Both the position numbers and the translations under genes were made by a program. The notes under the pieces were generated by a model, which saw only the letters and a program-made list of their open reading frames with translations, made no database searches and had not been told where the DNA came from. From Strigomonas culicis (lineage: Eukaryota; Euglenozoa; Kinetoplastea; Trypanosomatida; Trypanosomatidae): a stretch of 28,397 nt of DNA. Below, piece after piece: positions 8,824 to 17,454 of this stretch. The DNA lies in assembly GCA_000482145.1 (NCBI GenBank), contig AUXH01000206.1:1-28397 (forward strand). The letters run 5' to 3'. How positions within the stretch are numbered: position 1 is the stretch's first letter; the number at the start of each line of letters is the position of its first letter.

Positions 8824-9888
8824 TCACGTTTTATTTACCTTTGTCAAAGTTTCCGATAGCAAAATGGAGTAAGACTGAAGCGCCTCGCGTGCCTGCTCTT
8901 GTAGGAGAAACGTAGCGGTCACGCTCTTCCACAGCTCCAGCTGCTTCACCGCCTTTGTCACCGCAAGGTCCCTCTGCAGTGAGACCTGATGGTCGTCGTC
9001 CTTAAAGAAGAAGCTCTTCTTCGCCGGCTGGCCAAACTTTTCCTTCACGCGTTCGACGTGGTCCAAGGCAGCGCGGACGTCTTCCACTGTGTGTAGCTGC
9101 CGCTTCTCCTTGATGAGGAGACGATCCAGCAAGGCGCGCTTCTTCACCAGCTCGCGTTGGCCGTGGGACAGCGTGTCTATCTTGAAGAGGTTCGTCAGCT
9201 TGTGCATGCTGTCGGCCGCCACGCTCGGTGTGTGCCGCGGATTTTCTGAAAACTGGAAGTACGCCTTCGAGGCCTTCTCCACCGCATCGTCCAGCTCCCC
9301 CATGCAGTACGTGAAGAGGCTGCTCGCCTCCGCCACGGACGAGGGACACTGCACGTCCTGCAGCTCCTTCATGTTCTCGCACACCACGTCAATCAGCGGC
9401 TCGGCGCGGAACATCCGCTGCAGGGTCGGCGCGACGCTGGGGAGGCTCGCCAGCCCACCGTGGTCCAGCAGCAGCGCCAAGTGGTGCACCTTGCTGCAGG
9501 CAACGTCGAAGTTGACAAACTTCCGCATCTCCTCCGACATGTAGCGGTAGTGGTTTGTCAGGCCTTTTAGCGCCCCTATCGCCTCCGGCAGCGCCACAAT
9601 GTAGGAGTGCAAATTGATATTCGTCTGTTTGTACCGCTCGAGACGGTCCGCCCAGAGGGTGTCTACCGTGTCGTGGAGCGCCTTCGTCTTCTTCTCCTTC
9701 GCGACCAGCTCCTTCGACATGCGCAGCGCGTCGTCGTCGATGGCGCGGAGCTCTTCCAGCAACTTCTCGTACTCCTTGTTCAGCTCCGCCTTCCGCGCCT
9801 CGACACGGCGCCAGCGTGTGCCGAATACGGCGCCGGCGCCGCTGAGCGCCGCAAAACAACCAAAAGAAGCCACCTGCCGCACGGACAT
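8824..9888 (-). CDS. Membrane-anchored coiled-coil protein, possibly mitochondrial inner membrane
   Basis: The protein is 354 aa from the ATG at 9888. The N-terminus (MSVRQVASFGCFAALSGAGA) is short, basic and then hydrophobic, like an amino-terminal anchor or mitochondrial import signal. It is followed by RWRR and a coiled coil over about residues 30-75 (KAELNKEYEKLLEELRAI). The remaining 270 residues are predominantly helical, without recognised motifs. This order (anchor, coiled coil, helical C-terminal domain) resembles mitofilin/MIC60-family proteins and trypanosome MICOS subunits, but I cannot show sequence homology, so that is only a hypothesis. A conserved unknown is the safe call. The neighbours are RPN10 downstream and ATP synthase subunit c upstream. 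Confidence 0.8.
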   Translation of the reverse strand: MSVRQVASFGCFAALSGAGAVFGTRWRRVEARKAELNKEYEKLLEELRAIDDDALRMSKELVAKEKKTKALHDTVDTLWADRLERYKQTNINLHSYIVALPEAIGALKGLTNHYRYMSEEMRKFVNFDVACSKVHHLALLLDHGGLASLPSVAPTLQRMFRAEPLIDVVCENMKELQDVQCPSSVAEASSLFTYCMGELDDAVEKASKAYFQFSENPRHTPSVAADSMHKLTNLFKIDTLSHGQRELVKKRALLDRLLIKEKRQLHTVEDVRAALDHVERVKEKFGQPAKKSFFFKDDDHQVSLQRDLAVTKAVKQLELWKSVTATFLLQEQAREALQSYSILLSETLTKVNKT

Positions 9889-10306
9889 GCGCAAGTCCTA
9901 TTCCCTAAGCTAGTAGATATAATGCTTCTACGGGTAGTGTGACAGAGCAGCATAATAGCAGTGAAAGGTAAAAAAAAAAAAAACGAGAGACATGCCGTGA
10001 GGAAAGAAGGGGATGATACAGAAGAAGAATGATACAGGAATCGCAAGAAACTCACCAGCAAGCGAAGAAAGGAGAAATAATTGCCGGAACAATAGATGAT
10101 TGCAAGCAATCCACGAGTGTTCAGGAATATACATGTATATGTATATATGCATGTATATTGGCTACGTTAATGCTATTATTCTAACCTAACACTCCCACAT
10201 CATTTAGGAAAAGGAAAAACTAAACCCCAGACGTTATAATTAGATGAATATAGATATAGAAAATAAAAAAGTGATTAACTACCTATTGCACAACGCTACA
10301 GCTACT
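9889..10306. other. Spacer between subunit c and the coiled-coil protein
   Basis: No gene is found in about 420 bp. It contains an A13 run at about 9970-9983 on the plus strand and an alternating purine/pyrimidine stretch (atatacatgtatatgtatat type) at about 10125-10160. The region should carry the subunit c 3' UTR and the next splice signal. Confidence 0.55.
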
Positions 10307-10624
10307 CTAAGAGAAGAGCATGAGGAAGGCAAGCATCAGCGCGAACAGGCCAATGGCCTCCGTCAGAGCGAAGCCCAGAATGGCGTAGTTGAACAGCATC
10401 TTGGTCAGGTTGGGCTGACGGGCGCAGGCGACGAGGAGGGCGCCGAAAATGGTACCAATACCCATGCCGACGCCAGCGAGCGCGATGGCGGCGAGGCCGG
10501 TGCCCACGTAGTGGAGGCCCTGCACGGAGATGGCGACGGTGGAGGCCTGGCGGGGGGCGACCACGAGGGCGGCGGAGGCGGCGGCCACGCGACGAGCGGG
10601 CTGAGCAAGAACACGGCGCATCAT
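10307..10624 (-). CDS. Mitochondrial ATP synthase subunit c (Fo c-ring proteolipid)
   Basis: The precursor is 105 aa. Residues 1-28 are an Arg/Ala-rich mitochondrial presequence ([20 protein letters not shown]). The mature part is a helical hairpin: the first helix has the glycine-rich [12 protein letters not shown] packing motif, the polar loop is ARQPNL (residues 68-73), and the second helix carries the proton-binding Glu89 in [10 protein letters not shown]. These are the defining subunit c features. The protein forms the rotating ring of the F1Fo ATP synthase in the inner membrane. Trypanosomatids are known to encode several precursors that share the mature part but differ in presequence, so other copies may exist elsewhere in the genome. 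Two adjacent ATGs (10624 and 10621) could start translation. The first is chosen. Confidence 0.96.
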   Translation of the reverse strand: MMRRVLAQPARRVAAASAALVVAPRQASTVAISVQGLHYVGTGLAAIALAGVGMGIGTIFGALLVACARQPNLTKMLFNYAILGFALTEAIGLFALMLAFLMLFS

Positions 10625-10679
10625 CTTTGGATAGGGTAGAGGGAGGAAGTGTAGGCGGTTGTTTTTCGCTAGGAGGTAA

Positions 10680-10715
10680 CTATCAATGTAAGAAAAAAAC
10701 AGTGAGAAGAGAAGG
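10680..10715 (-). promoter_or_regulatory. Candidate SL trans-splice acceptor for ATP synthase subunit c
   Basis: On the minus strand the tract CCTTCTCTTCTCACTG plus T7 (about 10715-10688) is followed by GATAG, with AG at 10681-10680. A second AG follows at 10670-10669. Either leaves a leader of about 45-55 nt before the double ATG and excludes the in-frame upstream extension. Confidence 0.45.
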
Positions 10716-10911
10716 TGTAGGCCATACATGAACGTATGAGAGAGTGAGATCAGTCAAAAAAGAAATGCATTCATAAATACTCTATTCATGTAGAATCAAA
10801 AACAGCAGCGAGCTGTTTTTTTTTAAGCATAAGAAGTCAAAACAAATCATCATTTAATGGTAAAAAAGCATCACTTTGCAACAGTGGTTATCACATGCAT
10901 GACGGTTCGGT

Positions 10912-11172
10912 TTACTCCTCTTGTTTATCCTCCTTCTTCGCAGGCTTTGCGGCCATGCGGACAACCGGTCCGCTCCCGACAGGGCCCGCCTTGGCCTTGA
11001 GCTGTTCCGCAATGGCGTGCGAGCGTTGCTTGAGGGCGCGCTTCGCTGCCATGGTCTCCTGCACGGTTGTCGTGTGCGCCTTCGCGCCCTGGGCCTTCTG
11101 CTTCGCCTCCTGCCGCGCCTGGTTCACTCGCTTCTTGTTACCGCCTCGCGTAATTTTGGCTGAGTGGCCCAT
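10912..11172 (-). CDS. Small basic protein of unknown function
   Basis: This 86-aa protein starts MGHSAKITRGGNKKRV and is rich in Lys, Arg, Ala and Gln, with a long predicted helix (about 15-63) and a charged tail ending in KKEDKQEE. There is no signal peptide or membrane segment. The start ATG at 11172 directly follows a T9 tract on the minus strand, so a leader-proximal start is plausible. The composition is what one expects of a nucleolar or ribosome-associated protein. The stretch LKQRSHAIAEQLKAKAG faintly recalls TMA7-type ribosome-associated factors, but the similarity is too weak for assignment. Its GC-rich third positions and position between two real genes support it as coding. Confidence 0.75.
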   Translation of the reverse strand: MGHSAKITRGGNKKRVNQARQEAKQKAQGAKAHTTTVQETMAAKRALKQRSHAIAEQLKAKAGPVGSGPVVRMAAKPAKKEDKQEE

Positions 11173-11413
11173 TTTTTTTTTAAGAATTATAATTGTCAAA
11201 ACTACCTTCAAGGACACTTCAAAAAAAAAAAACGATTCGAGAAAAGGGTGAGGACAGAAGTAGGATGAAATACTAGAACATAGAATACAAACACTCACAC
11301 ACAACAAAACAAAACGCGAAACTAAGGGAAAAAGAAAAGAAACACTTCATGTTTATTTGTTCTTGTTTTAAGGAGAGGTCCTTCTGGCACGCACTCCTTT
11401 CGCCTTCGTAGTG

Positions 11414-12190
11414 TTACATGGCATCATTGTCTCTCTGGCGAGCCCTCTTGCGTTCGATCTCTATCCGTTGCCGCTCTTCAATACGCAACTCGCGCTGAAA
11501 TTCATTCCACTCAGCCTTTTTTTGAAACTCCTTCTTATCGACGTAGCTGTTCTTGTTGCTGTGCTGCCGAAAGGAGTCAATTGTCTGTCCCTCAGAGGAC
11601 AGCTGTGTGCTCAGGTGCTGCTCCCAGTTCTTCATGGACTTGGACACCAAACTCGACGAGGCGGAGTCACTCTTTTTCGCCGCCTTCCGCTTCGCCTTCG
11701 CGGCCTCGGCGAGCGGCGTGCCGCTCGGCGCCCTCTTGCGTAGGGTGAGGGGGGGCAGCGTCGCCCGCCACTGGCGCAGCGGCTCGTACTCGGTGCAGTC
11801 GCGCGGAATATCCTCCTCCGTCAAGGGGTAGTTGCACATGAAGGAAAAGTACGGATTGCTGCGCGCCAGCACCTCGTCCATGTGCGTGATGGTCTGTGCG
11901 AGGCTCTGCGTAGCAAGCTGCTGCTTCAGTCGCGCGAACATCGTCGCGTTGGTGAAGGTGGTGAAGAGCACCGCGTCCTCGCTGTTGAGAAAGCACACGC
12001 CGTCCTGCAGTGCCCGGTCGGCGACGGGCACCGGGGTGCCCAGCCTTCGCAGCGACAGCAGACGGCGCTGCGTTTGCTGTCGCGACTCTCGTATGTTGGA
12101 TAGCAGTGACAGCCGCTGCGCTGCCTCGTGCCCGCCTAGCAAGGCAGGATGCCACGGCATGCCATCCGTGGTCGTCTCGATTCTTTTCAT
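11414..12190 (-). CDS. Possible Bucentaur (BCNT)/Swc5-like chromatin protein
   Basis: The protein is 258 aa with a clear first ATG at 12190. Residues 1-145 are not recognised. A Lys/Ala-rich linker (about 150-178) resembles a nuclear localisation region. The C-terminal 75 residues follow the pattern I know from the BCNT-C domain of Swc5/CFDP1: a Ser-rich lead-in, then K-x-W (Trp189 in MKNWEQHL), an acidic Glu-Gly turn, and then Tyr216-x-x-Lys-x-x-Phe222 in SYVDKKEFQKK, followed by Phe231 in a charged helix. In yeast and animals that domain belongs to the SWR1/SRCAP complex that installs histone H2A.Z. This is pattern resemblance only, and the very long charged helix at the end could make it coincidental. 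Otherwise it is a conserved unknown. Confidence 0.7.
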   Translation of the reverse strand: MKRIETTTDGMPWHPALLGGHEAAQRLSLLSNIRESRQQTQRRLLSLRRLGTPVPVADRALQDGVCFLNSEDAVLFTTFTNATMFARLKQQLATQSLAQTITHMDEVLARSNPYFSFMCNYPLTEEDIPRDCTEYEPLRQWRATLPPLTLRKRAPSGTPLAEAAKAKRKAAKKSDSASSSLVSKSMKNWEQHLSTQLSSEGQTIDSFRQHSNKNSYVDKKEFQKKAEWNEFQRELRIEERQRIEIERKRARQRDNDAM

Positions 12191-12820
12191 CTAATTAGCA
12201 GCTTTTTACTAACTACAATGTGGAAATAGAGTGATAAAAGACAAGAGAAGGAGAGAAGGTAAAAGATAAGATGCATCCTAAAGGAAAAAGAAAAAAAGAA
12301 AACCTCTGAGCATATACCCTTGGAGAATCTCGGGAACACAAACATAGCAAAAAAAAAAAACATCTGAAACTGAAGAAATAGTAGCATAAGGCATACTTTA
12401 GTTTATTTTATTTTTGATGTAAAGTGCAGTGGTAATGATTTGAAAAAGGAAGTGAGTTCCTTCTTTTTTATTTTTAAGATATAATTAAAGATAGAGAGAG
12501 AGAAGAAAGTAAGTAATTAATAATTAGATAAATGATACGAAACCCAATTAAGAGGAAAACTAATAATAAGAAGAAATAATAACTCTTTTTCCTCATGTCA
12601 ATCCTTCCTCTTCACTTTTTTTTTCTTTGATTGTTATTTCTGTGTCCTTAGTCTCAAAGCTTTTTGCTAAAGGTAAACTCTATTTTTCTTATTGTACAAG
12701 AAGCGGTGAAAAAAAAAGCCTTTTGATGCTGGTGTATCCTCTCATCCGCAGGGTGAGCGAGAAGACGTGTAGAAAAAAAAAAAGGATGGGATCCAACTGA
12801 GGAGAGGAATGGCTTCCGCC
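12191..12820. other. Long AT-rich spacer downstream of the desaturase
   Basis: No gene is seen in 630 bp. The stretch around 12400-12600 is very AT-rich with short repeats such as gataaatgata-like and agagagagag motifs (near 12492-12503). Several poly-A runs on the plus strand (for example 12349-12360) are U tracts on the transcript. It should include the desaturase 3' UTR and the splice signal of the next gene. Confidence 0.55.
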
Positions 12821-14079
12821 TTACTTGGTCTCGTTCTCCATCATGTAGCTGCCCACCTCACCAAGGTTGCGGAAGGTGATGCGCAGCACATCCATGTAGC
12901 CGCGGGAGTCGTACGTGAGCCCGTTGTCCTCGAAGAGCTTGCGCACGCGGGGCGAGATGGCCACGAAGCGGAACTGCGGCATGCAGGGAAAGAGGTGGTG
13001 CTCGATCTGGAAGTTGAGGTACCCCATCAGCCAGTTCACGAACCACGTCGGTGCGACGTCCATCGTGAAGATGCTGCTGTACTCCACAAAGTGCACGTGC
13101 CGGTCGGCGGGCAGCGTCGGCAGGTGCGTGTGGTTCAGCGAGAAGTTGACAAAGATGTACGCCGCGCCGAAGGCCTGCGCGAAGAGCACGCCGAAGAGCC
13201 CCTGCCAGACGGTGAGCCTCAGCGTGTGGCAGATGAGGCCGACCACCGCCCACCGCGAGAGGATCGCCAGCTGCTCCGTGTAGCGGCGCGCCCGCCGGGC
13301 GTGGCGCACGTGCAGGTAGAGCTGCCAGTACAGCGCGATGAGGGAGCACGTGATGGGCGCGAAGAAGTAGGCCTGCACGGACACCCACCAGCGGATGATC
13401 GGGTACTTACGGCCGCGGCGGCCAATGACCTTATTGAACGCGACGAGCGGCAGCGTCTCGAGATCCACGTCGTGGTGCTCCTTCTGCGGCGTCGCGTGGT
13501 GCTTGTTGTGCTGCACGCGCCACCACGACGCGCTCATGCCGCAGCCGAACCCGTAGAGCAGCTCCTGGATCTTCAGGTCCACCTGGGGAATCCCGGTGCA
13601 GCTGTAGTGCCCGGCCTCGTGCATCCACCACCCGCAGCGACCCTCCGCCACGCCCAGGACCAGGCACGCGAGCGGCCACATACTCGGCACGCTGAACAGC
13701 AGGTACAGGCCGATAAAGTGCACCAGGAAGACGTCGAAGAACCGGTAAATGATGTGCGGCCAGTTGGCGTCGTACAGGCCCTCTTGACAAACTCATCTCG
13801 GAGCTTCCTAAAGTCGGTGGACAGCTTCTGCAGGCGCGCCTGCTCCTTCGTGTCCGTCGCAAGGTCGGCCGGGGCGGGCCGCGACGGCAGGTTGCTGAGG
13901 TACTTATCCGCCTTGGGCAGCTTCACGTGGAACTCCTCGTAGTGCTCCGTCGCGTCGCCTGACCCGAGGAAGAACTTGATCACGCTGCCGCCGGGGTGCT
14001 TGAAGTTGCTGCAGTCATACAGACGGCCCTTGATGTAGATCTCGTGAGGCTGCTGCGCCAAGTTGCTCTTATCCGACAT
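12821..14079 (-). CDS. Cytochrome b5-fused front-end fatty acid desaturase, frameshifted
   Basis: Residues 1-100 from the ATG at 14079 are a cytochrome b5 domain with heme ligands His28 (KHPGG) and His51 (EEFHVK). The frame then breaks near 13779-13784. After the break a second frame continues to the stop at 12821 with three desaturase histidine boxes: HEAGH, HNKHH and the front-end hallmark QIEHH. Such enzymes use cytochrome b5 to insert a double bond between an existing one and the carboxyl end of polyunsaturated fatty acids, in the ER membrane. The combined length, about 419 codons, is normal. The change is the loss of one base in a G-run on the minus strand. All other motifs are intact, so it is either a very recent pseudogene or a sequence error. 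Gene neighbourhood as I remember it suggests the delta-5 enzyme of Leishmania chromosome 7, but delta-6 cannot be excluded. Confidence 0.9.
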
Positions 14080-14642
14080 GACGGCTGTGGGGAATCAGTA
14101 AATGAGACAAGGATGTATATAAATATATATATATGTGTGTGGGTATGTGGGTGTATGTGGTTCCCTGTTAAGGAGAGCAAAGGATACAGAAGTTGGGTGA
14201 AGGAGAAAAGGTGATAAGAAGAACACAGCGAAACTGCGCAGAAGAGGAAGGTGTGAAAAGACCAAAGTCCCAGTTAATGGTATCACGTGGATTTAGAAGA
14301 TAAGCTCTCTTCTTTTTTTTTTGTTCTTTTCCGTTCCAAGCATGAACAGCTGGCAAAAAGAATCTAAAAGTCTAAATATATATATATATATATGTATATA
14401 TAGTTGTATAAAGAGAAAAAAATGAAAAACGTGAATCTAAGGACTAAATACTGAGTTGCTTTTCAATCGATTTACCTTGTATAGGGTCTACTACTCCATT
14501 ACGACGGGGGGATGGAGACCGTTTTTCTTGTCATTGTTAGGAAAAGTACGGAAGGAAAAAATGATCATTGAAAAGGAAAAGAAAATACAAATCTATTTCT
14601 TACCATAACAACGCGGAAAGTAAGGAGAAGCAGACTCTTCTC
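14080..14642. other. Spacer with TA and TG microsatellites
   Basis: No gene is seen in 563 bp. It holds two simple-sequence blocks (14117-14160 and 14376-14402) and pyrimidine tracts on the mRNA strand (for example the A/G-rich plus-strand stretch 14195-14270) likely used for desaturase trans-splicing. Confidence 0.55.
14376..14402. repeat. (AT)n microsatellite
   Basis: Bases 14376-14393 are alternating A and T, followed by gtatata. A smaller mixed TA/TG stretch lies at 14117-14160. Both are in non-coding spacer upstream of the desaturase. Confidence 0.9.
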
Positions 14643-17156
14643 TCATTTGATATTGAACCGCTGCTTCTCGGCGTTCGTAAAGAATTTTGTGACAATAGAG
14701 TTGCTGAGCTCCACCAGCTCTTGGATAATGCCGGTGAAGATGGACTGGAGGGACTGCGCGCTCTGCGCAGAGCCGGGGGTACCGCTCACCACCAGCGCAT
14801 CCACCACCTGACGCGCGCTGAACGTACGCTTATGCAGCAGTGAGAGGGACTCCACCAGCGACCTCCGGGTCTTGAGGATGAACTCAAACATGGTCTGGTG
14901 CTCCTTCACGTAGTTCTCGTCCACGCCGCGCTGCGTGCGTATCTCGCGCAGCAACGCCCCGTTCAGATACTCGTCCTCCTTGTCCGCCCCCGCGGGGCGG
15001 CCGTAGGGCCGCGGCGCGCCGGCGCCCTCGCCCTCCACGCCGCCCCAGGAAACGCTCAGCCCGCCGCTTGGGACGCTGGCCGCGCCGCCCCCGGCAGCGG
15101 CGGGGGCGCTGCTGGGGAAGCCAGCGGCCGCGACCGCCGCCGTCGCCGCCGCCGCGGATGCCGCCGCCGCCGCCGCGGAGTCCATCGGGGCGGGCAGGCT
15201 GCGCTTGAACGTGTTGAGGAAGTCCCCGGTGACGTGGCCCTCGGCGGTGGCCAGGGAGAGGAAGCGGTCGAGCAGCTCGTCGGCCTCCGACGAGAGCGCG
15301 CCCTTGCTGGACTGCTGCAGGTACAGCATCAGCTTGTCGTAGGCCTCCGCATCCGTGTCGCGCAGGGAGTGTATGAACTGGATGAAGGGGCCGTTGCGGT
15401 CGAGCAGCTGCGCCTTGGTGACGTCGTCGCACTCGAGCTCGAAGCGCGCGGGGTGGCGCACCATCGTCGCGATGAGCAGCGCAGCGAGATGCGGGTCCGC
15501 GATGCGGTCGGCCACGCGCCGCCGAAACGCGTTGAGCAGCGCGGTCATGTCGCGCTCCTCCTCCTCCTTCTGCCGGATCGTGTACACCATGGACGAGATG
15601 GCGGAGCTCATCATGCGGTTCACGCGCCGCAGCCGCTCCGCCTCGTCGCACACCTTGGCGCTGTCGGACAGAATCTGATTCTGCACATCCTTGTCCGCGC
15701 ACTGGGATATGCTGATGCTGCCCATGGCCCGGCACAGCCTCGCGTTCTCCGCCTGCACCGTCGCCAGTTTCACCTCCGCGTCCTGCAGCCGCATCTCCAT
15801 CTGGCTCTTCTCCGTCTTGGCCTCGGACACCTCTTGCGATTTTCTGGACGCCTCCTCCATTTTGTTGTAAGCGTCCGTGCGCGCCTTGGAGAGGTCCTCC
15901 TTGAGGGTACTGACCTCGGACTGCAAGGCCGTGCGCTCATGGACCGCGGAGACGTTCTTCTGCTGCTCGTCGGTGAAGTTCCTCTGCGTCGTCCGCTGCT
16001 CCTCCACAAGCTCGTTCACGCGCGCCTGCAGCTTCAGCAGCTCCTCCTTGTCCACGCGCGACTTCTCGTCCACACGCAAGAGCCGCAGCCGCATCTCCTG
16101 CGCCTCCTCCCGTGCCGCGCGCAGGTCGCCGGCGACGTCCACCGCCTTCCGCTTCGCCTGCTGCACCTTGACGCCCAGCGCGGCGTTCTCCGAGATCTGG
16201 GCCAGCGGCTGGCGCGCCGCCATCTGCGCCACCTCGTACGGCGACTTGCGCGGCGCAATATAGGCGGGCACAAAGGCACCCTCCGCCTCCCACACCTTGA
16301 CGTCGGTGTCATTCGCGAACGTCCAGAGCACCGCCTTTTCCTGCTGCTGCACCTTCGTGATGCCGTGCAGAAAGCCCGAATGCACATTCCTCAGCTCCTT
16401 CAGGATATTCCCCGTCCGCGCGCAGAGAACGAAGAGCTTCTTCTCAAACGTGGAGACCATGATGTTGCCGCTGACGGACACGAGACCGGTGACGCGGCCC
16501 AGCGCCGGCGCCCGCGCGACGAGTGCGATCTGGTCGGCCGAAACGGTGTAGAGGTCCAAGTTGCCGTTCTTCCGTGCGACCCAGATGGTGCCTGTTGTGA
16601 GCTCGTGGAAGAGATGCAGCACCTCGCTCTTGCTCTTGTCGTGCTCCGCCAAGCACACGCCGGAGATGCCATCCCACAAGTACAGGCGGCCGTCGCGGTC
16701 GCCTGTAAGGATGAAGCTGTAGAAGGTCGTCACCGCCGTACACGGGGCGTGGGCGGTCAGCACGCCAACTTGCTTCTTGGAGACCGGGTGTAACATGAAC
16801 ACGCGGCCCGTTTCGGAGGCCACGAGCACCATGTATCCGTTGAAGTAGAGAGCCGTCAGCGCCGCCTTCTTCTCCTCGCCGGGGAGCCGAAGGGTGGCGA
16901 CGATGGTGTGCGACGTGGCACTGATCACGAGCAGCTTGCCGTCTAGTGTCGTCGCCCAGATCTCGCCCAGCACCGGGATAAGCGCGCCCAGTTGTACGTT
17001 GTTCCCATCATCCGCTGACACATTCACATCCTTGATCTTTTCGTTGGTCGTACTATTGAATATTTGGAGTCCACCTTGCTGCTTGGCAACCCATACTTCG
17101 TCTAGCCACGAACAGCATGCACGGGCATTCACATCCACCGATGTGACATTGAGCAT
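14643..17156 (-). CDS. Beta-propeller (WD40-like) coiled-coil protein
   Basis: The 837-aa protein has three parts. Residues 1-290 are seven or so degenerate WD40-like blades, with repeated strand patterns such as IFNSTTNEKIKDVNV, TGDRDGRLYLWDGISGVCL and LWTFANDTDVKVWEAEG. Residues about 330-510 form a long coiled coil (AREEAQEMRLRLLRVDEKSR onward). Residues 510-837 are helical with a low-complexity Ala/Gly/Pro insert at about 655-715. No enzyme motif is present. The layout suggests a scaffold, for example of cytoskeleton, flagellum or vesicle traffic, but this is inference. I do not recognise the family. The start is the first ATG, preceded by a pyrimidine-rich tract at about 17175-17160. Confidence 0.88.
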   Translation of the reverse strand: MLNVTSVDVNARACCSWLDEVWVAKQQGGLQIFNSTTNEKIKDVNVSADDGNNVQLGALIPVLGEIWATTLDGKLLVISATSHTIVATLRLPGEEKKAALTALYFNGYMVLVASETGRVFMLHPVSKKQVGVLTAHAPCTAVTTFYSFILTGDRDGRLYLWDGISGVCLAEHDKSKSEVLHLFHELTTGTIWVARKNGNLDLYTVSADQIALVARAPALGRVTGLVSVSGNIMVSTFEKKLFVLCARTGNILKELRNVHSGFLHGITKVQQQEKAVLWTFANDTDVKVWEAEGAFVPAYIAPRKSPYEVAQMAARQPLAQISENAALGVKVQQAKRKAVDVAGDLRAAREEAQEMRLRLLRVDEKSRVDKEELLKLQARVNELVEEQRTTQRNFTDEQQKNVSAVHERTALQSEVSTLKEDLSKARTDAYNKMEEASRKSQEVSEAKTEKSQMEMRLQDAEVKLATVQAENARLCRAMGSISISQCADKDVQNQILSDSAKVCDEAERLRRVNRMMSSAISSMVYTIRQKEEEERDMTALLNAFRRRVADRIADPHLAALLIATMVRHPARFELECDDVTKAQLLDRNGPFIQFIHSLRDTDAEAYDKLMLYLQQSSKGALSSEADELLDRFLSLATAEGHVTGDFLNTFKRSLPAPMDSAAAAAASAAAATAAVAAAGFPSSAPAAAGGGAASVPSGGLSVSWGGVEGEGAGAPRPYGRPAGADKEDEYLNGALLREIRTQRGVDENYVKEHQTMFEFILKTRRSLVESLSLLHKRTFSARQVVDALVVSGTPGSAQSAQSLQSIFTGIIQELVELSNSIVTKFFTNAEKQRFNIK

Positions 17157-17186
17157 CTCTAAGAAGAAGAAAAAAACAACAGTTTC

Positions 17187-17200
17187 TATATATATATATA
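17187..17200. repeat. Short (TA)7 run before a T/A homopolymer junction
   Basis: A TA dinucleotide run is followed by T6 and then A9 at 17201-17215. It lies in the 298-bp spacer 17157-17454 just upstream of the propeller gene. I see no gene there. Confidence 0.85.
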
Positions 17201-17454
17201 TTTTTTAAAAAAAAAGCACTCTGTAAGAAGAAGGGCATAAAAGGAGAGAGGATGAATTGATAAAGAGTCTGGAAAGCTAATAAGAATCATCCCACTAGAT
17301 TCAGATAAATATGCAGTAATATTGTCTATGTACACCCTCTATCGTACGATATATAGATATGATCTGCATTAGAAAGCCTGCTGACTGTTCAGCCGGTGCC
17401 TCCCTCTTCACAACCGAATAGAAACGAGCACCACACCAGTATCCACTGTAAATA

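Noticed and set aside
12809..13942. 377-codon plus-strand frame over the desaturase
   Set aside because: It is antisense to a gene with clear b5 and histidine-box motifs; its own sequence is His/Arg/Val-rich and typical of GC-rich shadow frames.
14898..16793. 631-codon plus-strand frame
   Set aside because: Antisense shadow of the propeller/coiled-coil gene, with biased Leu/Arg/His composition and no domain.
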